Shown here: in pieces, positions 32,482 to 41,924 of the stretch
Numbering within the stretch: position 1 is the stretch's first letter
How the letters are laid out: every line of letters begins with the position of its first letter
DNA from: Flavobacterium chryseum
Lineage (GTDB): Bacteria > Bacteroidota > Bacteroidia > Flavobacteriales > Flavobacteriaceae
Assembly: GCF_004362015.1 (NCBI RefSeq)
Contig: NZ_SNWW01000009.1
Span: forward strand, 1 to 64,000
DNA length: 64,000 bases
Direction: 5' to 3'
Translations under genes and position numbers: made by a program
Notes under the pieces: model-generated
The model's database searches: none
Seen by the model: only the letters and a program-made list of their open reading frames with translations
Told to the model about the DNA's origin: nothing

Positions 32482-34389
32482 TTAAACTCTTTCCTTCATA
32501 ATATCTTCTACAACTTCAGGATTTAATAATGTTGAAGTATCTCCAAAATTAGAAAAATCTCCTTCAGCAATTTTACGCAAAATTCTACGCATAATTTTTC
32601 CTGAACGTGTTTTTGGTAAACCAGACACAAACTGAATTTTATCTAATTTAGCAATTGGGCCAATGTGATCAGAAATATATTGATTAATCTCTTTAGACAG
32701 ATTTTCTTTATTTCTAACTTCTCCAGTTTCTTTTAGAATAACAAAACCGTACAAAGCATTTCCTTTAATTTCATGTGGAAATCCAACAATTGCAGATTCT
32801 GCAACTGCAGGATGCTCATTAATAGCATCTTCAATAGGAGCTGTTCCTAAATTATGTCCTGAAACAATAACAACATCATCTACTCTACCCGTGATTCTGT
32901 AATATCCTACTTCGTCTCTTAAAGCTCCGTCTCCTGTAAAATATTTTCCAGGGAAAGAAGAGAAATACGTGTCTTTGTAACGTTGGTGATCTCCCCAGAT
33001 AGTTCTGGCGATTCCCGGCCACGGAAATTTAATACATAAACTACCTACAACTTGGTTTCCTTCAATTTCATTGCGTTTTTCATCCATCAAAACAGGTTGA
33101 ATTCCCGGTAATGGTAAAGTTGCGTAAGTTGGTTTTGTTGGTGTTACAAAAGCAATTGGCGAAATCATGATTCCACCCGTTTCAGTTTGCCACCAGGTAT
33201 CAACCACCGGACATCTTTTATCTCCTACGTGGTCATTAAACCAGTGCCATGCTTCTTCGTTAATTGGTTCTCCAACAGATCCGATAACTTTAAGCGATTT
33301 TAGAGGATATTTTTGGATATAATCTAAACTCTCTTTTGCTAATGAACGAATTGCGGTTGGCGCTGTATAAAATTGTGTGATTTTATGTTTTTCGATAATT
33401 TCCCAAAAACGGCTAAAATCCGGATAAGACGGAACTCCTTCAAAAATTACGGTTGTTCCTCCATTTAATAAAGGTCCGTATAAAATATAAGAGTGTCCTG
33501 TAATCCAGCCAATATCTGCAGTACACCAAAAAATATCATTTTCTTCGTGACTGAAAACATTTTTAAAGGTATAAGCTGTATAAACCATATATCCGGCTGT
33601 AGTATGCACCATTCCTTTTGGTTTACCCGTAGAACCTGAAGTATATAAGATAAATAAAGGATCTTCAGCATCCATAATCTCGGCAACGCTATTATCAATA
33701 GCAGCGTCTAATAAAGGCTGCAACCAAACGTCGCGGCCGTCTTTCATCTTCACTTCGTTTTGAGTTCTTTTTACAACCAAAACTTTAGAAACAGTTGGAC
33801 AAGTATCCAACGCTTCATCAACAATTCCTTTAAGATCAATTGTTTTGTTTCCTCTGTAACCACCATCAGATGTGATCACCATTTTGCATTCGCAATCGTT
33901 AATTCTTGCTGTAACTGCTGACGCTGAGAAACCTGCAAAAATAACAGAGTGAATGGCTCCAATTCTTGCGCAGGCTAAAACGGCCACTGCCAATTCTGGA
34001 ATCATTGGTAAATAAATACAAACACGATCTCCTTTACGAACACCCTGCTCACGCAAAACGTTCGACATTCTTGAAACTCTTTCGTATAATTCATTATACG
34101 TTATATGTAAAGCACTTTCTGAAGGATCATTCGGTTCAAAAATAATAGCCGTTTTTTCTCCTCTTTTGCTTAAATGTCTGTCGATGCAATTTTTGGTAAT
34201 GTTTACCTTAGCTTCCGTAAACCATTTTACTTCGGCTTCAGCCATATTAAAATCTACTACTTTATCCCATTGTTGATACCATGTAAAATTTTCTTCAGCG
34301 ATCTTCCCCCAAAATTTCCTTGGCTCTCTTATTGACTTATTGTAATGTTTAAAATATTGTTCTAAATTTTCAATTTTATAATAACTCAT
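32482..34389 (-). CDS. acs: Acetyl-CoA synthetase
   Basis: It makes acetyl-CoA from acetate, ATP and CoA in two steps through acetyl-AMP. Its 635 residues are near the usual 650. The nucleotide-binding signature is YTSGSTGKPKG (residues 249-259). The acyl-binding region has WWQTETGG. The hinge has YRITGRVDDVV, and the C-terminal PKTRSGKIMRR holds the lysine that is a known acetylation site in the family. It is preceded by a good promoter at 34436-34465 and followed by the DUF294/exonuclease unit on the other strand. Confidence 0.97.
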   Translation of the reverse strand: MSYYKIENLEQYFKHYNKSIREPRKFWGKIAEENFTWYQQWDKVVDFNMAEAEVKWFTEAKVNITKNCIDRHLSKRGEKTAIIFEPNDPSESALHITYNELYERVSRMSNVLREQGVRKGDRVCIYLPMIPELAVAVLACARIGAIHSVIFAGFSASAVTARINDCECKMVITSDGGYRGNKTIDLKGIVDEALDTCPTVSKVLVVKRTQNEVKMKDGRDVWLQPLLDAAIDNSVAEIMDAEDPLFILYTSGSTGKPKGMVHTTAGYMVYTAYTFKNVFSHEENDIFWCTADIGWITGHSYILYGPLLNGGTTVIFEGVPSYPDFSRFWEIIEKHKITQFYTAPTAIRSLAKESLDYIQKYPLKSLKVIGSVGEPINEEAWHWFNDHVGDKRCPVVDTWWQTETGGIMISPIAFVTPTKPTYATLPLPGIQPVLMDEKRNEIEGNQVVGSLCIKFPWPGIARTIWGDHQRYKDTYFSSFPGKYFTGDGALRDEVGYYRITGRVDDVVIVSGHNLGTAPIEDAINEHPAVAESAIVGFPHEIKGNALYGFVILKETGEVRNKENLSKEINQYISDHIGPIAKLDKIQFVSGLPKTRSGKIMRRILRKIAEGDFSNFGDTSTLLNPEVVEDIMKERV

Positions 34390-34435
34390 AGGTAGTCTAT
34401 TTTTTTTATAAATGTATTAAATCTGTGCGTATTCT

Positions 34436-34465
34436 TAAAATTATTTAATTCATAAATTTTGTCAA
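34436..34465 (-). promoter_or_regulatory. Promoter of acs
   Basis: On the minus strand TTG (34465-34463), a 19-base spacer and TAATTTTA (34443-34436) match the consensus in all but the last base. The ATG lies 46 bases further on. Confidence 0.7.
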
Positions 34466-34550
34466 ATAAAAACACATTTTAAAAAAAATAACATCTTTTA
34501 ATGAGTATAATGAAAAAAAATGTATTTTGAACAAAATATGCTTATTGCAA

Positions 34551-34582
34551 AAAAGGCACGATAAATAAATATCATGCCTTTT
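34551..34582 (-). terminator. Terminator of the ilv operon
   Basis: AAAAGGCACGATA and TATCATGCCTTTT form a stem with one mismatch, and on the minus strand it is followed by TTTTTTG. It lies about 300 bases after ilvC and before the acs promoter. Confidence 0.65.
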
Positions 34583-34884
34583 AATTTAACAATTTCAATA
34601 ACAATTAATATTGTAATTCTGTATTACAATGCCGTTACTACTTTGAAATAGCAGCAGCTTTATTAATTAATATAGAAACTTCTACAAGTATATTTTATAA
34701 CCAAAAATATACCCCATTATTTGGGATTACCTCACTTAACTTTCTTTGTGTGAGAAGTTAAGTGAATGCAATATGCATCTATATCTATATTATTTTAATA
34801 AGTGCTTACTAATTCAAAATATTATATAAGGAGAGATACAGCGCAAATCCCAACACAGTCGAATGTGTGGTAATTCCCAATTTA

Positions 34885-36354
34885 TTATCCGATTTTTTTC
34901 ATTGCAGTCATTGACTCTCTCAACCAAGCTCCTACTTCTTCGATAGGATGTTGACGAATTTCTTTGTTTACTGCTATTAAAACTGCATTATCTACTCCGT
35001 TTGAAGTCGAGAATGGTTTTCCTATTATGTTTGTGTCTACTTTTTTCATGAATTCAGTTAATAACGGTTTACACGCATGGTCAAATAAATAACAACCATA
35101 TTCTGCTGTATCCGAAATAACACGGTTCATTTCAAATAATTTTTTTCTTGCAATTGTATTAGCGATTAATGGCAATTCGTGTAATGACTCATAATAAGCT
35201 GATTCTTCGATGATTCCGGCTTCTGTCATGGTTTCGAAAGCTAATTCTACACCCGCTTTAACCATTGCAATCATTAAAACTCCGTTGTCAAAATATTCTT
35301 GTTCCGGAATTGCTGCTTCTTGCGGTGCTGTTTTTTCGAAATTCGTTTCTCCGGTTGCAGCTCTCCATTTCAATAAGTTAACATCATCGTTAGCCCAGTC
35401 AACCATCATTGTTCTTGAGAATTCTCCAGAAATAATATCATCCTGGTGTTTTTGAAATAACGGACGCATGATGTCTTTTAATTCATCTGCAAGCTCGTAA
35501 GCTTCAATTTTTGCAGGGTTTGATAAACGGTCCATCATATTTGTGATACCTCCGTGTTTCAAAGCCTCTGTGATAGTTTCCCATCCGTATTGAATTAATT
35601 TCGAAGCATATGCTTTATCAATTCCTTTTTCAACCATTTTATCAAAACATAAAATAGATCCGGTTTGCAATAATCCGCAAAGGATTGTTTGCTCGCCCAT
35701 TAAATCTGATTTTACTTCAGCTACAAATGATGATTTTAAAACTCCTGCTTTATGCCCACCAGTTGCTACAGCGTAAGCTTTTGCCTGATCTAAACCAAAA
35801 CTGTTTGGGTCATTTTCCGGGTGAACTGCGATAAGCGTTGGCACACCAAATCCTCTTTTGTATTCTTCACGAACCTCAGAACCAGGACATTTAGGAGCAC
35901 ACATTATTACAGTAATATCTTTACGAATCTGCATTCCTTCTTCAACAATATTAAAACCGTGAGAATAGGCTAATGTAGATCCTTGTTTCATTAAAGGCAT
36001 AATAGCGGTAACAACCGAAGTATGTTGTTTATCCGGAGTTAAGTTACAAACTAAATCAGCAGTTGGAATTAACTCTTCATATGTACCTACTTTAAAACCA
36101 TTTTCAGTTGCATTTTTATATGAAGCTCTCTTTTCTGCAATTGCATCTGCACGCAATGCATAAGAAATATCTAAACCAGAATCTCTCATATTTAAACCTT
36201 GATTCAAACCTTGTGCACCACATCCTACAATGACAACTTTTTTTCCTGCTAATGCTGAAATTCCGTCTGCAAATTCTGATTGCTCCATAAATTCGCAAAC
36301 GCCTAATTGTTCTAATTGTAATCTAAGTGGTAGTGTGTTGAAATAATTTGCCAT
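34885..36354 (-). CDS. ilvC: Ketol-acid reductoisomerase (class II)
   Basis: It carries out isomerisation and NADPH-dependent reduction of 2-acetolactate and 2-aceto-2-hydroxybutyrate in valine and isoleucine synthesis. Its 489 residues are the length of class II (long) enzymes; the class I form has about 330. The NADPH loop has VGCGAQGLNQGLNMRDSG (about residues 43-60). Two copies of the knotted catalytic domain follow, with LMGEQTILCGLLQ in the first. It is last in the ilvD-ilvB-ilvN-ilvC unit, 77 bases after ilvN. Confidence 0.97.
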   Translation of the reverse strand: MANYFNTLPLRLQLEQLGVCEFMEQSEFADGISALAGKKVVIVGCGAQGLNQGLNMRDSGLDISYALRADAIAEKRASYKNATENGFKVGTYEELIPTADLVCNLTPDKQHTSVVTAIMPLMKQGSTLAYSHGFNIVEEGMQIRKDITVIMCAPKCPGSEVREEYKRGFGVPTLIAVHPENDPNSFGLDQAKAYAVATGGHKAGVLKSSFVAEVKSDLMGEQTILCGLLQTGSILCFDKMVEKGIDKAYASKLIQYGWETITEALKHGGITNMMDRLSNPAKIEAYELADELKDIMRPLFQKHQDDIISGEFSRTMMVDWANDDVNLLKWRAATGETNFEKTAPQEAAIPEQEYFDNGVLMIAMVKAGVELAFETMTEAGIIEESAYYESLHELPLIANTIARKKLFEMNRVISDTAEYGCYLFDHACKPLLTEFMKKVDTNIIGKPFSTSNGVDNAVLIAVNKEIRQHPIEEVGAWLRESMTAMKKIG

Positions 36355-36431
36355 TTTGTTTTAAAATATTTAATGAAATAAAATTTAATAATTGATTTAT
36401 AATTTTGCGATCTAAACCGCGATTTGGGTTA

Positions 36432-36953
36432 TTATTTGAATGTTTCCAGTAAAGTTGAAATTTCCATTTTTTCTTTAGAAACTGATATTCTTCCCGAACG
36501 TACAAATTGCATAATGCCGTAAGGTTTGAATTTTTCGTACAATTCTTCAATTTCAGAACGTCTTCCTGATTTTGAAATCACGAAGAAATCTCGAGAAACG
36601 GTTACAATTGTAGACTGACTGTCTTTGATGATATTCTGAATTTGCTTCTCATCAAACAATAAACTTGAAGCAATTTTGAATAATGCATTCTCCAAATAAA
36701 TTGTTTCTTCATCTGTATGATAAAATGCTTTTATAACTTCAATTTGTTTTTCAATCTGACCCACAATATTCTGAACCCATTTCTCTGTTGTCTCTACAAC
36801 AATAATAAATCTTGAAACATTATCTATTTCTGATTCTGAAACGTTTAGACTTAATATGTTAATGTGACGCTTTAAGAATATTCCTGATATTCTATTCAAC
36901 AATCCAACGTTATTTTCTGAATATACCGATATGGTAAATGTTTTATCTTCCAT
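36432..36953 (-). CDS. ilvN: Acetolactate synthase small (regulatory) subunit
   Basis: This is the regulatory partner of IlvB, which in the family binds valine and sets feedback control. Its 173 residues begin with an ACT domain (FTISVYSENNVGLLNRISGI, about residues 5-24, followed by HINILSLNVSESEID). The C-terminal domain has the VSRDFFVISKSGRRSEIEEL stretch. It lies 87 bases after ilvB in the same operon. Confidence 0.95.
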   Translation of the reverse strand: MEDKTFTISVYSENNVGLLNRISGIFLKRHINILSLNVSESEIDNVSRFIIVVETTEKWVQNIVGQIEKQIEVIKAFYHTDEETIYLENALFKIASSLLFDEKQIQNIIKDSQSTIVTVSRDFFVISKSGRRSEIEELYEKFKPYGIMQFVRSGRISVSKEKMEISTLLETFK

Positions 36954-37040
36954 TTGTTTTTTAGTTTGTTTTGTTTCAAGTTTCAGGTTTCACGTTACTG
37001 AGAACTTGAAACTTGAAGCTTAAAACTTGAAACTTCTATT

Positions 37041-38729
37041 TTAGCTTAATCTAATTTCTGAAACACATGCTCCTGTTGGAATCATTGGGAAAACGTTGTT
37101 TTCTTTTTCGACCATAACTTCTAAGAAATAAGAATCTTTTGAAGCCAGCATCTCTGCTACAGCTGCATCAAGATCTTCTCTTTGTGAAACTTTTTTAGAT
37201 TTAATATGATAACCTTCCGCAATCGCGACAAAATTTGGATTGATCATTTTTGTTGAAGCATATCTGTTGTCAAAAAACAATTCCTGCCATTGACGCACCA
37301 TTCCTAAAAACTCATTGTTTAAAACCACAATTTTTACCGGAACTTTGGTTTGAAAAATGGTTCCTAATTCCTGAATCGTCATCTGGAAACCACCATCACC
37401 AATAATAGCGACAACTTCACGATCCGGTCTTCCCATTTTAGCTCCAATTGCAGCTGGAAGAGCAAATCCCATTGTTCCTAAACCTCCGGAAGTAATATTA
37501 CTTTTGGTTGTATTAAATTTCGCGTAACGACATGCAAACATTTGGTGCTGACCAACATCTGAAACGATAATTGCATCGCCTTTTGAGTGTTTGTTGATCA
37601 TTTCAAGTGTTTCTCCCATCGAAATACCTTTACCATTTGTTGGATTAAGTTCTTCAGTAATAACTGTTTCTACTTCAATTTTATGTAATTCCTTGAATTC
37701 GTTATGCCATAAATCGTGTGATTTTGCGTCAATTAGAGGTAATAAAGCGTTTAAAGCTTCTTTTACATCGCCTAGAACGGCAACTTCTGTTTTTACGTTC
37801 TTATCAACTTCGGCTGGATCAATTTCAAAGTGAATTACTTTTGCCTGTTTGGCATATGTTTTTAAATTTCCTGTAACACGGTCGTCAAAACGCATTCCCA
37901 AAGCAATTAAAACATCACATTCGTTAGTCAGCATATTAGGTCCATAATTTCCGTGCATTCCAAGCATACCAACGTTTAATGGATGATCTGTAGGCAAAGC
38001 AGAAAGACCTAAAATAGTCCATCCTGCCGGAATTCCTGATTTTTCAATCAATGCTTTTAGTTGTTCTTCGGCCTGACCGAGAATAATTCCCTGACCAAAA
38101 ACAATAAAAGGTTTTTTTGCATTATTGATGATTGCTGCAGCTTCGGCAACTTTGTCTAATTTTAATTTTGAAACCGGTACATAACTTCTAATTCCGGTAC
38201 ATTTTTCATAACTAAATTCAAACTCATCAAACTGAGCATTTTTAGTAATGTCGATTAATACAGGACCCGGACGACCAGAACGGGCGATGTAGAAAGCTTT
38301 TGCAATGATTTCCGGAATTTCAGAAGCTTCAGTTATCTGGTAATTCCATTTTGTAACCGGAGTCGAAATTCCGATAATATCCGTTTCCTGAAATGCATCA
38401 GAACCCAATAAATGTTTCCCAACCTGCCCTGTAATACAAACCATTGGCGTTGAATCGATTTGAGCATCGGCAATTCCGGTAACCAGATTTGTTGCTCCCG
38501 GTCCTGAAGTTGCAATTGCTACTCCTACTTTTCCTGTAGCTCTGGCGTAACCTTGCGCAGCGTGTGTTGCACCTTGTTCGTGGCGTACTAAAACGTGGTG
38601 TAACTGATCCTGAAATTTATATAATTCGTCGTAAACCGGCATGATTGCTCCTCCCGGATAACCATAAACCAGGTCCACTCCTTCTTCTAATAAACATCTT
38701 ATAACGGCTTCTGCCCCTGATATTTTCAT
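37041..38729 (-). CDS. ilvB: Acetolactate synthase large (catalytic) subunit
   Basis: This thiamine diphosphate enzyme joins pyruvate with pyruvate or 2-oxobutyrate, the first common step for Val, Leu and Ile. Its 562 residues start MKISGAEAVIRCLLEEGVD. The catalytic Glu is in VRHEQGATHAA (about residue 50). The FAD-binding middle domain has FGQGIILG. The ThDP motif is IIGDGGFQMTIQELGTIFQT, with LNNEFLGMVRQWQ (about 440-475). It is the second gene of the unit, 63 bases after ilvD. Confidence 0.97.
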   Translation of the reverse strand: MKISGAEAVIRCLLEEGVDLVYGYPGGAIMPVYDELYKFQDQLHHVLVRHEQGATHAAQGYARATGKVGVAIATSGPGATNLVTGIADAQIDSTPMVCITGQVGKHLLGSDAFQETDIIGISTPVTKWNYQITEASEIPEIIAKAFYIARSGRPGPVLIDITKNAQFDEFEFSYEKCTGIRSYVPVSKLKLDKVAEAAAIINNAKKPFIVFGQGIILGQAEEQLKALIEKSGIPAGWTILGLSALPTDHPLNVGMLGMHGNYGPNMLTNECDVLIALGMRFDDRVTGNLKTYAKQAKVIHFEIDPAEVDKNVKTEVAVLGDVKEALNALLPLIDAKSHDLWHNEFKELHKIEVETVITEELNPTNGKGISMGETLEMINKHSKGDAIIVSDVGQHQMFACRYAKFNTTKSNITSGGLGTMGFALPAAIGAKMGRPDREVVAIIGDGGFQMTIQELGTIFQTKVPVKIVVLNNEFLGMVRQWQELFFDNRYASTKMINPNFVAIAEGYHIKSKKVSQREDLDAAVAEMLASKDSYFLEVMVEKENNVFPMIPTGACVSEIRLS

Positions 38730-38792
38730 AGTATATTTTTTTTATCAATGTCAATTAAAAAACAATTGCAATTGATTTTTGTTTTTTTATAA

Positions 38793-40466
38793 TTAATTAT
38801 CAGTAACGCAACCTGTTGATGCGCTTGAAACCGATCTGGCATATTTAAGTAAAACTCCTTTTGTGACTTTTAACGGCGGTTGAACCCAGGCCGCTTTTCG
38901 AGCTGCAAATTCTTCGTCAGATATTTTCAGGTTGATTGTATTTTTTACAGCATCGATAGCAATCAAATCTCCATCTTTAACTAAAGCAATACCACCACCG
39001 TCATAAGCCTCTGGTGTGATGTGTCCTACGACAAAGCCATGTGAACCTCCGGAGAATCTGCCGTCTGTGATAAGAGCACAAGTGCTTCCTAATCCGGCTC
39101 CAATAATCGCAGATGTAGGTTTAAGCATTTCAGGCATTCCCGGACCACCTTTTGGTCCACAATACCTGATGACGACTACATTTCCTGGTTTTATTTTTCC
39201 GGCTTCAAGACCTGGAATTACTTCAAATTCTCCTTCAAAAACAACCGCAGGACCTTCAAAATATTCTCCTTCTTTTCCGCTGATTTTTGCTACAGCACCT
39301 TCAGAAGCAAGATTTCCGTATAAAACCTGAATATTTCCTGTCGGTTTTAAAGCTTTATGAATTTCATGAATCACTTGTTGTCCATCTTGTAAATCAGGTA
39401 CAGAAGCTAAATTTTCAGCTACTGTTTTTCCTGTTACTGTCAAACAATCTCCATGAATTAAACCTACGCTTAATAAATATTTCATTACTGAAGGAATTCC
39501 GCCGGCAGCGTGAATATCTTCCATCATATATTTACCACTTGGTTTCATGTCAGCCAATACCGGTGTTCTATCATTAATTGCCTGAAAATCATCCAGCGTA
39601 ATTTTAATATCTACAGCATGAGCCATTGCAATTAAGTGCATAACGGCATTTGTAGAACCTCCCAAAACTGCTACAATTGTAATAGCATTTTCAAAAGCTT
39701 TGCGCGTCATGATATCTTTCGGCTTAATATCTTTTTCTAATAAAATTTTAATAGCAGCTCCGGCAGCAAGACATTCGTCTCTTTTTTCCTGACTCAAAGC
39801 AGGATTTGAAGAGCTATATGGCAAACTCATTCCTAATGCTTCGATTGCAGACGACATTGTATTTGCAGTGTACATTCCGCCACAAGCACCAGCTCCCGGA
39901 CATGCATTTTGAATTACACCTTTAAAATCTTCCGGCGTAATTTCGTTTTTTACTTTTTTTCCTAAAGCTTCAAAAGCAGAAACAATATTCAAAGATTCTC
40001 CCTTCCATTTTCCGGAATGAATTGATCCTCCGTACACCATAAGAGACGGGCGATTTAATCTTCCCATTGCGATTAACGCTCCGGGCATATTTTTATCACA
40101 ACCAGGAATTGCGATGATACTGTCGTACCATTGTGCTCCTGCAACTGTCTCAATAGAATCTGCAATTACATCACGTGAAACCAATGAAAAACGCATTCCT
40201 TCAGTTCCGTTCGAAATTCCGTCACTTACACCAATGGTATTAAAAATAAGTCCGACCAGATCTACATCCCAAACACCTTTTTTAACATCTTTTGCTAAAT
40301 CATTTAAGTGCATGTTGCAAGTGTTACCATCGTAACCCATGCTCACAATACCTACTTGTGCTTTTTTTAAATCTTCTTCAGTTAAACCAATACCGTACAA
40401 CATGGCTTGCGCTGCAGGTTGTGTCTGATCTTGAGTGATGGTTTTGCTGTACTTATTTAATTCCAT
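38793..40466 (-). CDS. ilvD: Dihydroxy-acid dehydratase
   Basis: This iron-sulphur enzyme removes water from 2,3-dihydroxy acids to give the 2-oxo acids of valine and isoleucine. Its 557 residues are the normal length. Conserved stretches are GCDKNMPGALIAMGR (about residues 122-136, cluster-ligating Cys), NACPGAGACGGMYTANTMSS (about 192-211, second Cys) and TDGRFSGGSHGFVVGHI (about 470). It is the first structural gene of the ilv unit and lies directly behind the attenuator. Confidence 0.97.
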   Translation of the reverse strand: MELNKYSKTITQDQTQPAAQAMLYGIGLTEEDLKKAQVGIVSMGYDGNTCNMHLNDLAKDVKKGVWDVDLVGLIFNTIGVSDGISNGTEGMRFSLVSRDVIADSIETVAGAQWYDSIIAIPGCDKNMPGALIAMGRLNRPSLMVYGGSIHSGKWKGESLNIVSAFEALGKKVKNEITPEDFKGVIQNACPGAGACGGMYTANTMSSAIEALGMSLPYSSSNPALSQEKRDECLAAGAAIKILLEKDIKPKDIMTRKAFENAITIVAVLGGSTNAVMHLIAMAHAVDIKITLDDFQAINDRTPVLADMKPSGKYMMEDIHAAGGIPSVMKYLLSVGLIHGDCLTVTGKTVAENLASVPDLQDGQQVIHEIHKALKPTGNIQVLYGNLASEGAVAKISGKEGEYFEGPAVVFEGEFEVIPGLEAGKIKPGNVVVIRYCGPKGGPGMPEMLKPTSAIIGAGLGSTCALITDGRFSGGSHGFVVGHITPEAYDGGGIALVKDGDLIAIDAVKNTINLKISDEEFAARKAAWVQPPLKVTKGVLLKYARSVSSASTGCVTDN

Positions 40467-40494
40467 TATGTAATATTTATTTTAATTTTTTATT

Positions 40495-40526
40495 CAAAAA
40501 AAAACCTTCCAGTATTTGGAAGGTTT
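40495..40526 (-). terminator. Attenuator terminator of the ilv operon
   Basis: On the minus strand AAACCTTCC and GGAAGGTTT form a 9-bp stem around AAATACT, followed by a run of at least eight T residues. It lies between the leader peptide stop (24 bases upstream) and ilvD (28 bases downstream), so if formed it would cut off the operon. Its 5' arm can instead pair with GGAATGGT in the leader peptide. Confidence 0.85.
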
Positions 40527-40549
40527 GTCATATAGTTTTTCAATTATAT

Positions 40550-40624
40550 TTATACCATTCCCGCTGCAGATGTGCTAAACACATTGACAACAACGACAGA
40601 AGTAATAATAATTGAGATTTGCAT
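40550..40624 (-). CDS. ilv leader peptide (24 aa)
   Basis: An ATG at 40624 opens 24 codons ending TAA at 40552-40550. The start is MQISIIITSVVVVNVFSTSA and the end AGMV. It has three Ile codons in a row and four Val codons in a row out of four and six in total, and no Leu codon. Directly downstream is an intrinsic terminator. The codons for the closing G-M-V include GGAATGGT (plus strand 40554-40561), which can pair with ACCTTCC in the terminator's 5' arm with one bulged base, giving an antiterminator. A ribosome slowed on the Ile/Val codons would leave this segment free and let transcription go on. Confidence 0.85.
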   Translation of the reverse strand: MQISIIITSVVVVNVFSTSAAGMV

Positions 40625-40643
40625 TTTTATTTTTTTAGTGATT

Positions 40644-40651
40644 CAAAAGTA
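40644..40651 (-). promoter_or_regulatory. -7 box of the ilv leader promoter
   Basis: TACTTTTG on the minus strand fits TAnnTTTG and lies 19 bases before the leader ATG. No TTG is found at the usual -33 distance. Transcription would start near 40637. Confidence 0.5.
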
Positions 40652-40734
40652 TGAAAACTTTAAGAACTAAAAAAAATAAAATCTCAACATTTACAGTACT
40701 TCTTGTTATTTATTTCAAAATTTTAATAAAAAAC

Positions 40735-41853
40735 TTAAACAATTGTCGATTGACCAATGCTAACGTTGTCATTATTAAAATATAGCAAATCATCTTTACT
40801 AAAAATGAAGTTAGAAACAAACTCCCCTACTTCATTTGTGCCAAATTTAGAATCTGGTTTAAGATCTACTGTAACTACTTTGTATTCAATTGCTTTTTCT
40901 ACCGCTTTATAAATTACATTAGCTTCTTTAGTTAACCCAAAATGTTCTAACAAAAGGGCTGCTGCTAAAATCGAAGCAATCGGATTGGCAATATTTTTTC
41001 CTTTTGCCTGAGGATAAGATCCGTGAATTGGCTCAAACAAAGCATTTTTTTCTCCTATAGATATTGATGGCAGTAAACCAATAGATCCAGTTATTACACT
41101 GGCTTCATCAGATAATATATCTCCAAACAAATTCTCAGTTAAAATCACATCAAATTGTTTTGGATTTAAGATTAACTGCATTGCTGCATTATCCACAAAT
41201 AAGAAATCAAGCTTAACATCAGGATAATTTTCGCCCACTTTCTGAACTACTTTTCTCCATAATCTAGAGGTTTCCAAAACGTTTGCTTTGTCAACCATCG
41301 TTAACTTTTTACGTCGGTTTTGTGCCGATTTAAAAGCTAAATGTGCAATTCTGGTAATTTCTTCTTCTGAATATTCACATAAATCCGAAGCATGTGTTCC
41401 TTCTTCATTCAATGTTTTTGCTCCAAAATAAGCGCCACCTGTTAATTCTCTAAAAATGGTAAAATCAGCTCCTTCAATAATTTCTCTTTTTAAAGGAGAA
41501 GCGTCAATCAAGGCTTTATAAGGTTTAATAGGACGAATATTCGCAAACAAACCAAGCTCTTTACGAAGTTTCAACAATCCCTGCTCCGGACGAACTTTTG
41601 CATTTGGGTTGTTATCATATTTTGGATCACCAATAGCACCAAGCAGGACAGCATCTGTATTTAAACAAAGATTTAGCGTTTGTTCCGGCAACGGACTTCC
41701 TGTTTTGTCAATGGCGATGGCACCCATGAGCGCTTCTTCAAAAACAAATTCATGATTGTACACTTCGCCAATGGCGTATAATGCTTTTTTGGCTTGTAAA
41801 ATTACTTCCGGTCCAATTCCGTCTCCTGGTAAAACTGCTATTTTCAAATTCAT
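40735..41853 (-). CDS. leuB: 3-isopropylmalate dehydrogenase
   Basis: It oxidises and decarboxylates 3-isopropylmalate in leucine synthesis with NAD. Its 372 residues are typical. The start is KIAVLPGDGIGPEV (residues 4-17). The substrate region has RPEQGLLKLRKEL with catalytic arginines near 92-100, and TVVDK-like KKLTMVDKANVL near 183. The metal-binding aspartates are in NLFGDILSDEASV (about 246-258). It lies 71 bases after leuA and about 110 bases before the ilv leader. leuC and leuD are not in the window. Confidence 0.96.
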   Translation of the reverse strand: MNLKIAVLPGDGIGPEVILQAKKALYAIGEVYNHEFVFEEALMGAIAIDKTGSPLPEQTLNLCLNTDAVLLGAIGDPKYDNNPNAKVRPEQGLLKLRKELGLFANIRPIKPYKALIDASPLKREIIEGADFTIFRELTGGAYFGAKTLNEEGTHASDLCEYSEEEITRIAHLAFKSAQNRRKKLTMVDKANVLETSRLWRKVVQKVGENYPDVKLDFLFVDNAAMQLILNPKQFDVILTENLFGDILSDEASVITGSIGLLPSISIGEKNALFEPIHGSYPQAKGKNIANPIASILAAALLLEHFGLTKEANVIYKAVEKAIEYKVVTVDLKPDSKFGTNEVGEFVSNFIFSKDDLLYFNNDNVSIGQSTIV

Positions 41854-41924
41854 AACGTCTCGTTCTTTATGTATTTAAATCTTTATTTGTTTCTCTTTTT
41901 TTCTTTCGTCTATTTTCTTTCTAA

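Larger units (their letters stand above)
34390..34884. other. Control region of acs and 3' region of ilvC
   Basis: There is no gene. The part next to acs holds the promoter at 34436-34465. The middle has the terminator at 34551-34582, a small palindrome TTGTAAT-TCTGT-ATTACAA (34610-34628), and the hairpin CACTTAACTT...AAGTTAAGTG (34733-34764). Near 34851-34871, CCAACACA and TGTGTGG could form another stem. No tRNA fold was found. Confidence 0.5.
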
